Assembly (NCBI GenBank): GCA_033964015.1
Contig: JAWWUD010000062.1
Coordinates: 310,001 to 374,000 of the forward strand
Length of the DNA: 64,000 nucleotides
From: Scolanthus callimorphus
Taxonomy: Eukaryota > Cnidaria > Anthozoa > Actiniaria > Edwardsiidae
Reading direction: 5' to 3'
The notes under the pieces were generated by a model. It saw only the letters and a program-made list of their open reading frames with translations, did no database searches and was not told the DNA's origin. Below, in pieces: positions 1 to 10,876 of the stretch. Numbering within the stretch: position 1 is the first letter of the stretch; the number at the start of each line of letters is the position of its first letter. Made by a program: the position numbers and the translations under genes.

Positions 1-92
1 ACGAGTGAGTTTTTCAAAAAGTATCGAAATTGCACGAGCCCGTTAAGGCGAGTGCAATTTGAGCTTTTTGAAAAACTTACGAGTGTAATTAA
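1..92. repeat. Imperfect hairpin repeat, probably a MITE end
   Basis: The two halves are near reverse complements: ACGAGTGAGTTTTTCAAAAAG on the left pairs with CTTTTTGAAAAACTTACGAGT on the right, around a centre near position 46. The core is typical of hairpin MITEs elsewhere in the window. It is cut off by the window start, so the full element cannot be judged. Confidence 0.55.
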
Positions 93-128
93 TCCCAAAT
101 TGAACGAGAATAGTCGTATGATTACTTA

Positions 129-1031
129 TTAATAATATGGATGCAAAAATTTTCAGAAAAAGACCTTATTTGCAGCGGCCACAATGCACTGAACGCGTGC
201 GAGACAAGCGAGCAAAGTTTACAAAACCTTGACATAAATATACTTGACACAACAAATTTATTTTATGCTAGAAGCAGGTGGAATTCTGTTTTGACAATCA
301 TAAACTTTATTTTAGATTCCAAGGTAAAATAACATAAGAGAGCCTGTATTAATTAATTGGTTGGTTTCTTTCAGTTTGAATTGCTTTTGAAAGCTTAGTT
401 GCTTGTGCATTTTCGGTCACCAAAAACAGGCAGAATATTTATTGTCCAGAAAGGTGAACATAGCTAGGTAAACTTCCACAGAAGACATACCTGAAGTATT
501 CTCTTGTGTAAACTTTCTTGTAACAGCTAAACAACCAAGATTGACAGGAATTTGATCCGGAAAACTGTCCGTATCGCATGTGTTCTTGTAGACTTCTATT
601 CTAGTTCAGTTTCATCGCTGGCATTTCTCGCCGCTAGATTCACAGTCAACGAAGATTTCCCTTCATATCCTTCCATAACAAAGAATGAAAACTAAAACAA
701 GTCTTGCTCAAGTCCATAAGGAATTCACATTTTGCTTGCCAATGGTTTCGGAAGATGATTTTCATGAAAAGGAACCGAATTTCTCCCTCCATCCAAAGCC
801 ATCTATCGATCTCCCATCTTGTTGACAAGGCTCAAACAGATCGAGTGGCGTGACAGCTAGCGCGCATTTGATTGGTTCGTTAGCAAAATCCATTGTTTAT
901 TTAGCCAATCAGCTTCATGAAATACCTGCACTCATTTGAGTGCAATTACTTTTTTGGAGTGCAAATTACTTTTGTAATTGCACTGCTCTCGACCAATCAG
1001 AATCGAGAAATTTTTGCATCCATATTATTAA
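129..1031. mobile_element. Non-autonomous DNA element with ~24-bp terminal inverted repeats
   Basis: The ends are inverted copies of TTAATAATATGGATGCAAAAA (129-152 against 1008-1031). The interior has no convincing coding region. Near the right end, self-complementary GTGCAATTAC stretches and a CCAATCAGAATCGAG tail resemble the other MITEs here. No clear target-site duplication was found. Confidence 0.6.
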
Positions 1032-1493
1032 GTTATAAATGCAATGGTAGTTGCCTCTCATTTACACTATCACTAGCTCAACAAAATCCTTGTTTTACGT
1101 AATTTTGGGGCAGTTTATGCTAATTTATTCTATAAAAGAACAACTAAGCTTAGGATTTTGATATGCTACTAACAGTGTGAACTAGAATGATATACCATTG
1201 CATTAATAATAAACGGGTAAAATTCTGCCGTTTTAGAATTGAACGGAATCCATTTCATTTTGACACCTTTAGGAAAATGCATACCAAATGAAATCGGAAC
1301 AACTCTTTCAATTTATTTCATGACAAATGTAATGGTCAAAGAACCCTTTATCATCTCAATAAAAGAATATCTGAATGTTGCAGCTTTATAAGCAAATAGG
1401 GTGATTTACTTTTCGGTTGTGATTTCCAATGAATTAGCCATGGGCATCCTTAAGCGAATCCCAGTAATTGTGACGAACGGGCAAGAAGATCTG
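1032..1493. other. No feature seen
   Basis: AT-rich sequence without a supported exon or repeat. If the upstream GPCR gene has a TM7 exon it should lie here or further left on the minus strand, but I could not find a convincing NPxxY-like stretch. Confidence 0.4.
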
Positions 1494-1542
1494 TCACGAA
1501 CTATCACTTATTGGTGTTGTATATTCCTTGCTTCGACCGTAC

Positions 1543-1722
1543 CTGTCGAGTTGTAGCGCGGGCCAGTAGACCACGGCAAGACGTAGCCCGTTCAGCGGTA
1601 GCATGGTTACCGCGAACACCAACACAACTGGAGTCAGCAGTCTTCCTGCCTTTGCGTTCTCCCGCTCGCACTTGTATTTACCGCGCACGCCAGCGCAAGA
1701 TTCCCGGATGATCCTGTGGAAC
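1543..1722 (-). CDS. GPCR exon with transmembrane helix 6
   Basis: Second visible exon of the class A GPCR that begins at 3220. On the minus strand, TTTCTAAAACAG is a good acceptor ending at 1723. The exon opens with one base that completes the codon left by the upstream exon, which ends with two, so the phase fits. It encodes the end of intracellular loop 3 (basic, RGKYKCEREN) and then a helix with TPVVLVFAVTMLPLNGL; its MLP proline sits where P6.50 belongs. A CAG/GTACGG donor ends the exon at 1543. Without splicing, the frame stays open only to a stop near 1494. TM7 is not seen and is probably in a further exon. The 180-nt exon alone would be hard to name, so the call rests on the phase match. 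Confidence 0.72.
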
Positions 1723-2004
1723 CTGTTTTAGAAAGAACTCGGCGTTCATTTGGGAATTGTCTTATTTATGGCGAAAGATAAGTGATAGCTGGACTACATC
1801 TAATAACAACCAAATCTCGCATGGAAATTGCAGTTGTGGTGGAAAAACTAAATACATTCATGTAAACCTCTCACGCACTCCACTGTATCGAACTATCAAG
1901 CTTGTCAAGCTTGTCATTACTATGTCGTTATCCATAATTTAAATGTTGTTTTACCTTACATTCTGAAAAACGTGTGTTGTGACGTTACTAAGCGAACATG
2001 CAAA

Positions 2005-2534
2005 GGTAATTTCACCTCGTGATAACAAAGCACAACATATTATCCATGCACAAGGTCATTGGGTGTTCCGCCGTGTACGAACCATTCCCAGAGGACACTT
2101 TTTGTGTTCAGCTCCCCGTTCATCATGATTCGTTCTACTAAACAAAGAAAGCCTTTGTGACGCAGCTTGTGAGTTGTTTAGGTTCATACACGGGAGAACA
2201 GCCAGGTCATTTCACCTCACGACAACAGAGCGCAACATATTGTCCATGCACAAGGTCATTTCACCTCATGACAATAAAGTGCAACATATTGTCCATGCAC
2301 AAGGTCATTTCACCTCATGACAACAGAGCGCAACATATTGTCCATGTACAAGGTCATTTTACCTCATGACAACAAAGCGCAACATATTGTCCATGCACAA
2401 GGTCATTTCACCTCATGACAACAAAGTGCACCATATTGTCCATGCACAAGGTCATTTCACCTCATGACAACAAAGCACAACATATTGTCCATGCACAAGG
2501 TCAGTTTACCTCATGACAACAAAGCACAACGTAC
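2005..2534. repeat. 49-bp minisatellite in the GPCR intron
   Basis: Seven successive units are spaced exactly 49 bp apart (anchor GACAA at 2221, 2270, 2319, 2368, 2417, 2466, 2515). The unit contains CATATTGTCCATGCACAAGG and TCATTTCACCTCATGACAAC. One earlier unit lies near 2010-2055, separated by a dispersed repeat. The array runs up to a few bases from the splice donor of the GPCR exon. Confidence 0.92.
2060..2202. repeat. Dispersed repeat, copy 1 of 3, inside the minisatellite
   Basis: The block contains CCATTCCCAGAGGACA, then a TGTGTTCAGCTCC stretch and CATGATTCGTTCTACTAAAC. Related copies are at 22228-22372 and 42172-42248. It separates one 49-bp unit from the rest, so it entered after the array existed. 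It has no coding potential that I can see. Confidence 0.7.
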
Positions 2535-3220
2535 CTGGTACTCGTACGTAGCTTTCGTCCAATCTTGATATACGTACACGTTATAATAGCCAGCGGCAGC
2601 ACGTACCAGAAGACAGCAATCCCGATCATGTACGACTGCCTGAAGATGTCCTTTCCGCGTACGTCCGGCCAGCTAGGCGTGCAGTCTACCAAGTCGATAT
2701 CTGGTCGGAAATCTTTGAAGTCGACTACGAAGAATAAAGGGACGGAAACCACTAGAAAGGAAGTGAGCCAAAGGCCAAGGATAGTATACGGTACGGCGTG
2801 GCGATTAGGTCTTGCGCGGATACCACCGACTATTGCCCGGTAGCGAACAACCGCAATAGTCGTGATAGACCAGACTGAAACTCCATGGAACACATCCCCG
2901 ACAGGGTAGATGTACCGGCAGAAAAACTCCCCCAGGGGCCATTTTAACGGGTTTTGTTCCTTCATGACGGCCAGAGGGAAGTTGAGCAGTAGAACACCAA
3001 GATCGGCAGCTGCTAAATTACTGATGTAGTAGTTCGCAAAGGTGTGCAGTTTTTTCGTCCACGCGATGGCAAGGTATATAGCTATGTTACCAAGCACGCC
3101 CAACAGCGCTATCAGAACCTCGATGCTCAGACGGAATGCTTTTATCGCTTGCGATTCCTGGTAATAACCGCTGAAGATGTCTACCCCTGGCGCACTTGAG
3201 TTGACGCTGCTGGTATTCAT
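2535..3220 (-). CDS. Class A (rhodopsin-like) GPCR, helices 1-5, neuropeptide-receptor-like
   Basis: The product is a plasma-membrane receptor expected to couple an extracellular ligand to G proteins. The 228 visible residues begin with an N-terminus carrying two N-glycosylation sequons (N2, N7). Next come TM1 with the GN pair (N45), TM2 with LAAADL (D73), C101 at the top of TM3, W151 in TM4, C180 in extracellular loop 2 as the likely disulfide partner, and P209 and Y217 in TM5. The DRY box is VRY (R126 kept, the acidic residue lost). The start is the first ATG of the open frame. The coding part ends at a strong donor, CAG/GTACGT, and the frame beyond it quickly becomes repeat sequence. The ligand cannot be named; peptide receptors of the galanin/NPY/allatostatin kind are the closest in feel. 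Loss of the acidic residue may alter basal activity. Confidence 0.88.
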
Positions 3221-3417
3221 CGCAGACGCAACTGTTTGTTGAAAAGTTGAAGCTATCTATAAGATATAAGGACATTTTGAAAAGAACAAAGTGTTTGCAT
3301 TTCTTCTAACAATAATAGTTCGTTTAAACTAGGGTTAAATAATGTTTTTACCACCGAGATATATCTCATGACAAAGAATGAGTGTTCTTCGAAGTGTTTT
3401 CTCACAATTAAAGAGCG

Positions 3418-3682
3418 GTTTTCATATGACTATCATGAGTAATTACAAATTACTCGGTAATTGCGATTGGTTCAGGTTGTAATTGGTCGAGAGCATGATC
3501 TTTGATCCTTCAGCCAATCAAATCGCGTAGAGGAAACAATTACTTGTGATTACTTCGCTCGAAAAAAGAAGAGATTGTGAATTCACCTCCGTTCTCTGAT
3601 TGGTATGTCGTCGAATTACTATCGCATTTGATTGGATAGTGAATTACTCATGTCAATTGCTTTCACGACAGTCATATTGGGA
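3418..3682. mobile_element. MITE with inverted ends upstream of the GPCR
   Basis: The ends are diverged inverted copies: TTTTCATATGACTATCATGAGTAATTAC at the left (3419-3447) against GTAATTCACTATCC-type sequence and ACGACAGTCATATTGGG at the right. The inside holds several CCAATCAAATCGCG-like pieces. No coding region. It lies about 200 bp upstream of the receptor start codon and so could affect its promoter. Confidence 0.6.
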
Positions 3683-6180
3683 GTTCAACGAACCACTAAC
3701 GAATGCTAAGTTTTCAATGTAACCATAACTTTTTTTGTGACAAGCGAGTACATACGCAGCTTTTTCAAGAAACGTTTTCGGTAGAGCCCTCAAGCATAAC
3801 CGCCCAGAACGCTAGGGAATATGAGTAAAGAGCTAACAAATCAATAGACTAGAAATCTTTGAAGATATCTCAAAGCACATGTTATAGTACCTTATTCTCG
3901 ATTCCATTTCTTTTTCTCTCACAGTTTTATACTTTTTTCCTTGTTGTGGTCGCGTTTTCTCTGACAACCTTTATTGAAGTAGCAGTATTCACGCGTCGAA
4001 TGCAATGAGCTGTGTCATTAAGTGTTTGCCGATATTCACGTATAAATGAAAGATTTTAGAATCAGAATCGAAACTAATTATCACGCGGCAAGGATATACT
4101 CAGCGCGTGAATATTTAATCGCTTGCAAAACAGGAATTGGTCACGCTGAAGAATTAGCATCCTCCTTTCCCTTTCTCCTCCTCGCCCCCTCCCCCTTCCT
4201 ACAGGGCAGCCGGCCAGCAGGCTGAGTTGCTCGTTCAGCTCTTAGAAAAACAAAGAAAACAAGTTCCAGGAACACTATTTTTTTGTCATCTCTTTCGGCG
4301 GTAATATCATCTTGAGCCCATTTGAGCCTATTTTGATTTCGTGTTATAAGCACTTTCAAACACTGATGCATTTAAGCAAGCGACCCCGCTATGACAAAAT
4401 TATACTGAATCCAGCCTCGGGCAAAAGGGAATGTAAAATGCACAAAATTCTGTCTGCCATTATACTAAGTAATTGAAAATATGTTTCCGTTAAGCTTTTC
4501 CGCGCAGTTTTCCGAGTAATTGTCCAATGAAAAAGCACTTACACAAGCGTAAATGTCAATTTCGCAATTTCTAATCAATGGCGGAACTAGATACTAGGTT
4601 TGAATTTTGTATTCTATAGAAAACATAGCTTATTTTTCACTTTCTAAGCCACGCAGACAGGAAGGTAGGTGTGTTATACACTGTCATTAAAATACTTAAA
4701 AATGAAGCAATTCAGTTATTATAACGTTTCATTAAATTCATGGACAGATGGCGCAGTTTGCTATTGATTGCCTTTATCTGCAGTTTGCAAAAGTGTTCAT
4801 TCACTCACCGCCGGGGTTCTACTCTTTTGTTTGGAAAACTAACCTAGATATCTTGCCTTTGATTGACTTATTGCCTGTTTAAAAAAAACTCTCCTGTTAA
4901 AGAGAAAAGATCTTGGATATTTACTCTTAAGTATATTTTATAAGATACGTACAATCTCAAATCAAAATATCAAAGCATTTTCACAATCCCTTCTAGAACC
5001 TTTGATCTTCACCACCGAGCGTTCGATTTGATAACGATAGCCACTCGGAGAGCGCGGCGCGCCCCTTTGAGTGAAGAAATAACTAGAACTTATGAGCTGA
5101 GCTACTGATGATAAACGAAAACGTTTTACAATTTCACAGACAAGATTGACGCTAAATGTAGCCTGGGGATTAGGCCCTCCGGTCCCTCGTTTCCCTTGAA
5201 AAGTAGATACCGGCAAATTTTCTCTTCGAAAAATAAAATTCCGCCTGATACTCAAGCTACCAAAATCTGGTCATTTAGCACAAAATTTTGCTGCAATTCT
5301 CAGCCGCGATTTGCTGTAATTCCCAGTTGTTGGACTGCAACCAGAAAATCCGCTTGTTTCGCGTTTCAACCTTCAGAACTCAAAATTTCAAATCGATAAG
5401 TTGAAGACTTCGCAGTTACAATGATTTAACGGGCAAGGGAAGAGCTATACGCAGCCTCCCTAAAAGTGCGTCTATTTGCTGAGCGCTATTCAGACAGGAG
5501 AAGTTTCAGGCTTATATTGCAAGCAAAGAAACCTTGCAGACCTTAATAACTGACATGGAATTAAGCACCTGAAATAAACAATACAACAACAATGCACTTG
5601 CAAAGTAGAAACGTCAAATCATAATATTCCGTGGCATTAACCGTTAATTGGCAGTCAACCAATCGATTTCTTACGTGTAATTTTGTAATTTTTGTAACTG
5701 CGGTGGCCAGCTCAGTCGAAAACTACGTTCCTCTGGCCACGTCCTAACAGTCTGATGAATTCCTTGTAAATTGGTCATCAAAACACCTTCCTTCCCATAT
5801 TACCTGTATTCTGAAGTGTAAATAAATATTGCATTGAATTAAATTGAAACCCAGAGGATTTTTGGTCGAAAAAACGTTCAAACAACATAGTTTGTAGCGC
5901 ATCAGAGGTAAACTAACGGAAATACGGTGCACTCTCCTTTTTCGTGTAATACCTCGAATGAAACCGGAACTTGATGCTCAGAATCATATTTATGTAAATA
6001 TTTATATTTCTTTACCGTAAGGCAAAAGCGTCTGCGTCGAACTCCTCTTGGGCCGCTCGCTTCACCACCATACAAAATTCATTGATGGGAAGGACAGGTG
6101 TTACTTGATCAGAAACAACCTACTACGTGTAACTTGAATTCAATTGAAGAACATTTTATAGCCTTTTTACGCTGACGTCA
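3683..6180. other. No gene or clear element seen
   Basis: AT-rich sequence with a short pyrimidine-rich run near 4160-4200. Short open frames on both strands show no motifs, splice logic or codon bias that I can defend. Confidence 0.4.
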
Positions 6181-6181
6181 T

Positions 6182-6656
6182 CCATTGTGCCAACCAGAGA
6201 TCTATTGGTTCACAGAACAAAGGGCGCTATAAGCCTAGTTGGAATTTAATTTTCGTGTTTAGTGCGCATGCGACGTTAGTCCGAAATTCCTTATTTCTTT
6301 TGTTAACAAGAACAAAGGGAAATTCATTCTCTTACCCAGAGTTCCCCGGCTCGTCTCGTCGCAGGGGAGGCTCTGGTAACAACAGCCACTGACGCATCGC
6401 GAGATTAGATACAGAGCCGTTGAGAGAAAGATCTTTCTGCGCATGCACCAACGTTCAAAACCAGTCAATCAGCAACGGTCCAAAAATAGATTTCACCAGA
6501 GCCTCCACTGCGGGGACACGAGCCGGGGAGCTCTGGGAACGAGAATGAGAAAACATTAAACAAAGTTATTCGAACTAAAATTGCATGCGACTGAACACGA
6601 AATTTAAACTCCAACTAGTATGCTTATTCAATCTACGGTTGGCACGTAACCATTGG
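6182..6656. mobile_element. Palindromic element with a second MITE inserted in its middle
   Basis: The outer arms (about 6182-6290 and 6568-6656) are inverted copies, sharing ATTGTGCCAACC, CTAGTTGGA, TTCGTGTT and GCATGCGAC. Between them lies a separate MITE described in its own entry. The arms are about 80 percent similar by eye. Confidence 0.6.
6325..6549. mobile_element. MITE with ACCCAGAG/CTCTGGG ends
   Basis: The terminal inverted repeats are CATTCTCTTACCCAGAGTTC on the left and the complement of CTCTGGGAACGAGAATGAG on the right, followed inward by CCCCGGCTCG on both sides. A related copy is at 60329-60500, and a fragment (GGGCTCTGGGAACGAGAT) sits inside the 5-prime LTR near 36790. About 225 bp and non-coding. 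Confidence 0.75.
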
Positions 6657-7424
6657 GATAAACCATTGGGATAAACAGTGAATAGCGCTCTTTAGTGTCG
6701 ATATAGTGATAGAAACCTTTTAGCATACTACCCACTATGTTTTAGTATGGAATTTCGGCTGATACACTCGTCACGTGGCCAGTCACGTGACATTTTCACT
6801 TTTCAAAGTTTAAAAATTTCTCCGGTGGTGTGTTTCGCTCCTTTTTGAAAACTTAATAGCTAATAATATTTCTCTCTTTGGGTTCTACATAGTGACGTTT
6901 TTACATGTGGAAAAAGTTTGCTCCTTTAGGGTGGTTTAGATTAATTAGGCCACGTGACCTGATTCCGACCCTTATATCTCGTTAACAGTAAATAATAGTT
7001 CAGCAGCCAAAACGGTACGATGTTTCTATTGCTGTGGTCAATCCATTTTCACCAAAGCTGTATTGTTAGATGTTTTCTCCATCACCGGAAAAGCAATTTA
7101 CTGTTTTGTCACGTGACATACCTTGTGACGTCACTCCGCTCTAAGTTATAGCACCATTAAGTTCGTCCAGTTTATCACTGAACCAAAAATTAGCCTGCCT
7201 AAGGCACATTTTGCGTTTTTGGGGGCTGCTAAAATTTCCACTATTTTATTCATTTTCATGTGATTTTTCATGTGTTTGCAGTATTCTTGTATTGCTGATT
7301 TGTTTCTTTTCTTTTTGTAGATTCAGCCCAAGAATATATTACAACGATGTTGCTAGCCAGGCAAAGAAACTGATAAGTTGCATTCTGCTACTTTATATTG
7401 ACACAGCTCTTTAATGGTGAACTA
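6657..7424. other. No feature seen
   Basis: No supported coding exon or repeat. Contains short CACGTGAC motifs and AT-rich tracts only. Confidence 0.4.
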
Positions 7425-7430
7425 TATATA

Positions 7431-7747
7431 GAGGATATTACACGGTGGCGCGAAGATATGAGATTTATTTTCGAGTGGCAAGAACAATATTTTACGAATG
7501 AGCGCAGCGAATGAGTAAAATATTGTTTTTGACACGAGAAAACAAAACTCATATCTTCAAGCCACCGTGTAATTTTCTTTTTATTATATAGACAAACCAG
7601 AAAAAATATTCCAAATTGATTTCCAAGCACTTTTGTTTTGACCGATATCCTCACTAGTGAGGATATGGAAAATATGTCACTGAGGACCCGGATGTAGCTT
7701 CGTATGAGATCTACGAGTGGCGTATTTCCCAGTAAAACACTCGTGTC
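7431..7747. mobile_element. Hairpin MITE flanked by TATATA
   Basis: Its core is a long hairpin: TTACACGGTGGC near 7438 pairs with GCCACCGTGTAA near 7560, and AACAATATTTTACGAATGAG pairs with the TGAGTAAAATATTG side across GCGCAGCG. The element is bordered by TATATA on both sides (7425-7430 and 7748-7753), the likely target duplication. Confidence 0.75.
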
Positions 7748-7774
7748 TATATAATAAAGTGGACTATATCTTGT

Positions 7775-8390
7775 GTGGACCATAGAGAAGCTTCAACAGA
7801 ATTGAATCTGCAGAACATCAGCACACACATTTTTCGGGAATATAACAAGAAAATCTGCTGGATAATGCCAATAATATTACTGAGTCGGACTTGTATTAGC
7901 CTGAGGCATGAAAACGTTTGTACATCTCATAATGTTTGCATCATTATTCATCTTATTTCAATTCCTCACTTATTCAATAGCCTTAAATTGTCCCAGCTTG
8001 ATCCAGACAGTCTCATTCTTCTTTCCAAAGCCTTCTGTGTTTTGACGAGTGGTAGGAGGCTGTGGTGGTAAGCAATCAGTGGGTGATTCTGATTGCTAAT
8101 ATATTTGTCTACCATTTCACAATCTGAAGTAAAAGATAAGAGAATGACCATATATGGACATCCTATATTTTCAAGGTCTTTCGCTAGCCCAGAGAAAAGA
8201 GGCCTCTGCCAGCAGGGTAATGATTTTCAGCTTCCATTCCATCCATTCAGGTTCCCATGTGAATCAGTGTTATTTCCACCACCTTGGCCTGATTACCTAT
8301 CATGAAAATCATCAAATGGTAGAATTGAAAATTTCAAAACTGGACTATTCATTGTGAATTACAACGGCAGCACTCACTGCCATGTTGGTA
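7775..8390. other. No feature seen
   Basis: Overlapping short frames on both strands lack motifs or splice sites that would support a gene. Confidence 0.35.
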
Positions 8391-8398
8391 TTATACTA

Positions 8399-8800
8399 GT
8401 AAGCAATTATTGGATGAGGCTTTTGTGATCTCCAGAATAAACAATGTCGAGACAGGTGGAATCAGGCGAGGCCGTGAGGCCGAGCTTGATTCCACTTGGC
8501 GAGATGACATTGTTTATTCTGGAGATCACAAAAACCGAATTCAATAATTGTTTTATTATACATTGATTCAGTAAAAATACTTTTCTTTCTGTCAAGGAAT
8601 TTATTTTACACAAGCGCCTCGTTAAAATAGGGAAAGTGCTCTAGTCCCATGATGCATTGCGCACGTATCAAGAATCAGCTAGCTGATTCTTGAAGAATCA
8701 GCATGCTGATTCTTGAAGACCCTCAAAGTGCTTGATTCCCAAAGTAAAGCGCGCGCTCTTAGCCAATCAGAATTGAGATAGTGAGTACAATGTATAATAA
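8399..8800. mobile_element. 402-bp MITE with perfect 8-bp target duplication TTATACTA
   Basis: TTATACTA flanks both sides (8391-8398, 8801-8808). The left part forms a stem: TTTGTGATCTCCAGAATAAAC pairs with its complement ending near 8535. A second hairpin, ATCAGCTAGCTGATTCTTG, follows. It ends in CCAATCAGAATTGAGATAG and ATGTATAATAA. A close copy sits at 13439-13842 and a more distant relative at 42953-43492. The 8-bp duplication is what hAT-type transposases make. Confidence 0.88.
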
Positions 8801-8808
8801 TTATACTA

Positions 8809-9527
8809 ATACGCAATAGTCGAGAAGGCTAGGCAGCTGTTTCTGTTTAATATCCCATGTAATATCTAATTTGAGATGAATGCATTTTGAGAAGCCTTGG
8901 CATTGACTCTAAGCCACTGCATCAACCTTTCGAAAAGCTCAACAGCAGCAGAGCATTGAATATTAAAAAAATAAAAAATTGTCTGTCTGGGGCGGGGAGC
9001 AGATGTGGGGCGTGGGATGCTGCAGAGGTAGCAAAGATCGACATTTCTGAACCCATCTCTTTTACATGTGGCGTTGGTGGGAAGGATGTGTTGAATAATT
9101 TCGGCTTGATAAAACTTCATTCCATGTAGTCAGGAAGGGGAGGGTGTGTAGTAAGTGAAGATTTTCTTCACTTCTATCACTTGCGAGTTACGGAATGCCG
9201 AGTCTCTTCAGGCGTTCAATTCGACTATCAAGAGTAACCCTTCTATCGAGTCATGCTTTATTAGTAGCAGATCTTAACTCTAGGCTACAGTTCTATGTAT
9301 TTTATTGATATATGTATTTGCAAATCAGGTGTTTCATGCTAAGTAAACAACTAAAGAAAATCCGTGGGTAAATCAAGGCATGTATGTATACTAGTTATAC
9401 AATGCTTTTGAGTGGCATACTTATGGGTTAGAGACTTGTTTGAGTGTTTTGTTGACAAATACACGCATGCGCTGGCAATACAATGAACGGTAATTTTTTG
9501 AAATTTCGAGTTAAAATTGTTTTCACA
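8809..9527. other. No feature seen
   Basis: No exon or repeat that I can support between the 402-bp MITE and the terminal inverted repeat of the large element. Confidence 0.35.
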
Positions 9528-9732
9528 GGTGTTTGTTTGTTCTTTTTTTGCGGAGGAATACGTAATGAGGTGTTCCTTTGTGTTCAACACGTGGCTGCGC
9601 TTTCTTTTGTCTCGACCATGTGCCTGCGGTTTCTATTGTTCTCAGAGTCAATATAAGCAGAGCTCCTATGGCTCCAATCATTCAAGCCCAACCATCCAGA
9701 TCGAACGAAGTTCAAGAAAAGACAAGCGAGAT
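9528..9732 (+). repeat. Left terminal inverted repeat
   Basis: Matches the complement of 18261-18520 with scattered differences. The identity stops sharply at GACAAGCGAGAT. The GCGGAGGAATACGTAATGA motif occurs once here and is repeated three times at the right end. Confidence 0.85.
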
Positions 9733-9868
9733 GGAGAATGCGGTGAAGAACGATACACGTTTGGTGCTGCACCAACCGAGGTTGTTTTGGCGCGAGTAAC
9801 AACGGTGGACTGTTTGGTGAACGTATAAAAGAAAAAGAACCGAACCCAGTACCAACTGGATTGAATTT

Positions 9869-10062
9869 GTGGACTTTTCACTCTGGGAGGAAATGCCTTC
9901 TGGAAAATTAGCTCGAATCGTTCAAAAGTATGAAGAGGTCGGAGTGCACCCACCAAGACTCACAGAGTTTGATTTTCAACGCTTGACACAAACGTTACCT
10001 GTACTTACGACCCTCAGTGCAAAGATTTGGTTGACAGTCTGTCGGATATCTTAGGGCATTAA
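9869..10062 (+). pseudogene. Small hypothetical protein of the ATPase element, frameshifted
   Basis: I do not recognise this family. The frame starts FSLWEEMPSGKLARIV and runs into a stop near 10052, but a second frame picks up at about 9995 with CTYDPQCKDLVDSLSDILGH and ends at a stop just before the next ORF. The switch suggests a single frameshift in one original ORF of roughly 60-70 residues. It lies just inside the left TIR and reads inward. Confidence 0.4.
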
Positions 10063-10070
10063 ACGCAAGC

Positions 10071-10265
10071 ATGAGGTGCTATGACTACACGCATTGGGGT
10101 GGTCCACCGAATCCTTGCATACAGTATGAGGAAATGTGTACAAAACTTGACCAGATTAATTTGTTGAGGAAAAAACATGATATCGATGGATGGCTCAAGA
10201 TGTTTTACCGTATGAAACTGCTGGTTGACAAAGAAAAACGCAAGATAAAGGATTATCTCCAATGA
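10071..10265 (+). CDS. Hypothetical 64-residue protein, lysine-rich C-terminus
   Basis: Intact ORF starting MRCYDYTHWGGPPN and ending in a charged, probably helical tail (VDKEKRKIKDYLQ). It follows the preceding small ORF after a few bases, as in compact viral or transposon gene blocks. AATAAA signals near 10350-10365 lie just downstream on both strands, so this unit and the minus-strand ORFs converge on a shared polyadenylation region. Function unknown. Confidence 0.5.
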   Translation: MRCYDYTHWGGPPNPCIQYEEMCTKLDQINLLRKKHDIDGWLKMFYRMKLLVDKEKRKIKDYLQ

Positions 10266-10500
10266 AAAGTAGCCAAAAACTGGGTTGACACCACCTGCCA
10301 CTGTCAAGTCAGAACAAGCAGGGACATGTGTTTATAGTGTAAAACGCTTTATTACGATTAATAAATTGGCTACAGTTCTAGAGTTTGTTCACTAGTATTC
10401 TTGACTTGGAGTAGAGTTTTCCATTCACCTTTTTTCTTGTTGTAATACGATCCCACCATACAATCATTACATTGCAGAAAAGACCCCTTCCAAGATTTTC

Positions 10501-10833
10501 TCATGGGGTTGACAAACGGAACATTGGTAGACATCCGGGCATTGTATCTTGCCACAAACACTTTCCACACGCAGCAATGTCGATGCGATACGAGTTGTTC
10601 CCGTCACAATGACTGCATAAACCATCAACTTTCTTTTCAATGTCACCCGAGAGTCGTTTTCCTTCTTGACTCTCTTTGTTATCACTGGATTGCTCAGTTT
10701 CCTCATTGCTAGATTGTTCCGCTTCGTCATTGTTACTAGATTGGTCAGTTTCTTCATCACTCTCTTCGGTTTCATCATCGCTGGACCACTCGTTTTGCTT
10801 CTCTTTGCTTTCATAGGTAACTACATCCTTCAA
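10501..10833 (-). CDS. Hypothetical acidic protein with Cys pairs near the C-terminus
   Basis: 110 residues. The middle is Ser/Asp/Glu/Asn-rich (SSDDETEESDEETDQSS) and likely disordered. The C-terminal part has CSHC, then CGKC, then one more Cys in MPGC, which could bind zinc. It overlaps an unrelated lysine-rich frame that I regard as a shadow. It is encoded divergently from the zinc finger-ATPase gene. The GATGAA-type simple composition may inflate the ORF. Function unknown. Confidence 0.5.
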   Translation of the reverse strand: MKDVVTYESKEKQNEWSSDDETEESDEETDQSSNNDEAEQSSNEETEQSSDNKESQEGKRLSGDIEKKVDGLCSHCDGNNSYRIDIAACGKCLWQDTMPGCLPMFRLSTP

Positions 10834-10876
10834 AGCTCCTTTGTTATGGATTAATCTCTTATCAATTCATATTCCG

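Noticed and set aside
2565..2843. 92-residue plus-strand frame opposite the GPCR
   Set aside because: Antisense shadow of the receptor exon, which has clear family residues.
9678..9956. 92-residue minus-strand gene at the left TIR
   Set aside because: It covers the terminal inverted repeat, and the matching frame at the right end is broken.
10467..10814. 115-residue lysine-rich minus-strand frame
   Set aside because: Shadow of the acidic frame in the same place: GAA/GAT-rich repeats read in another frame give Lys/Met/Asn.
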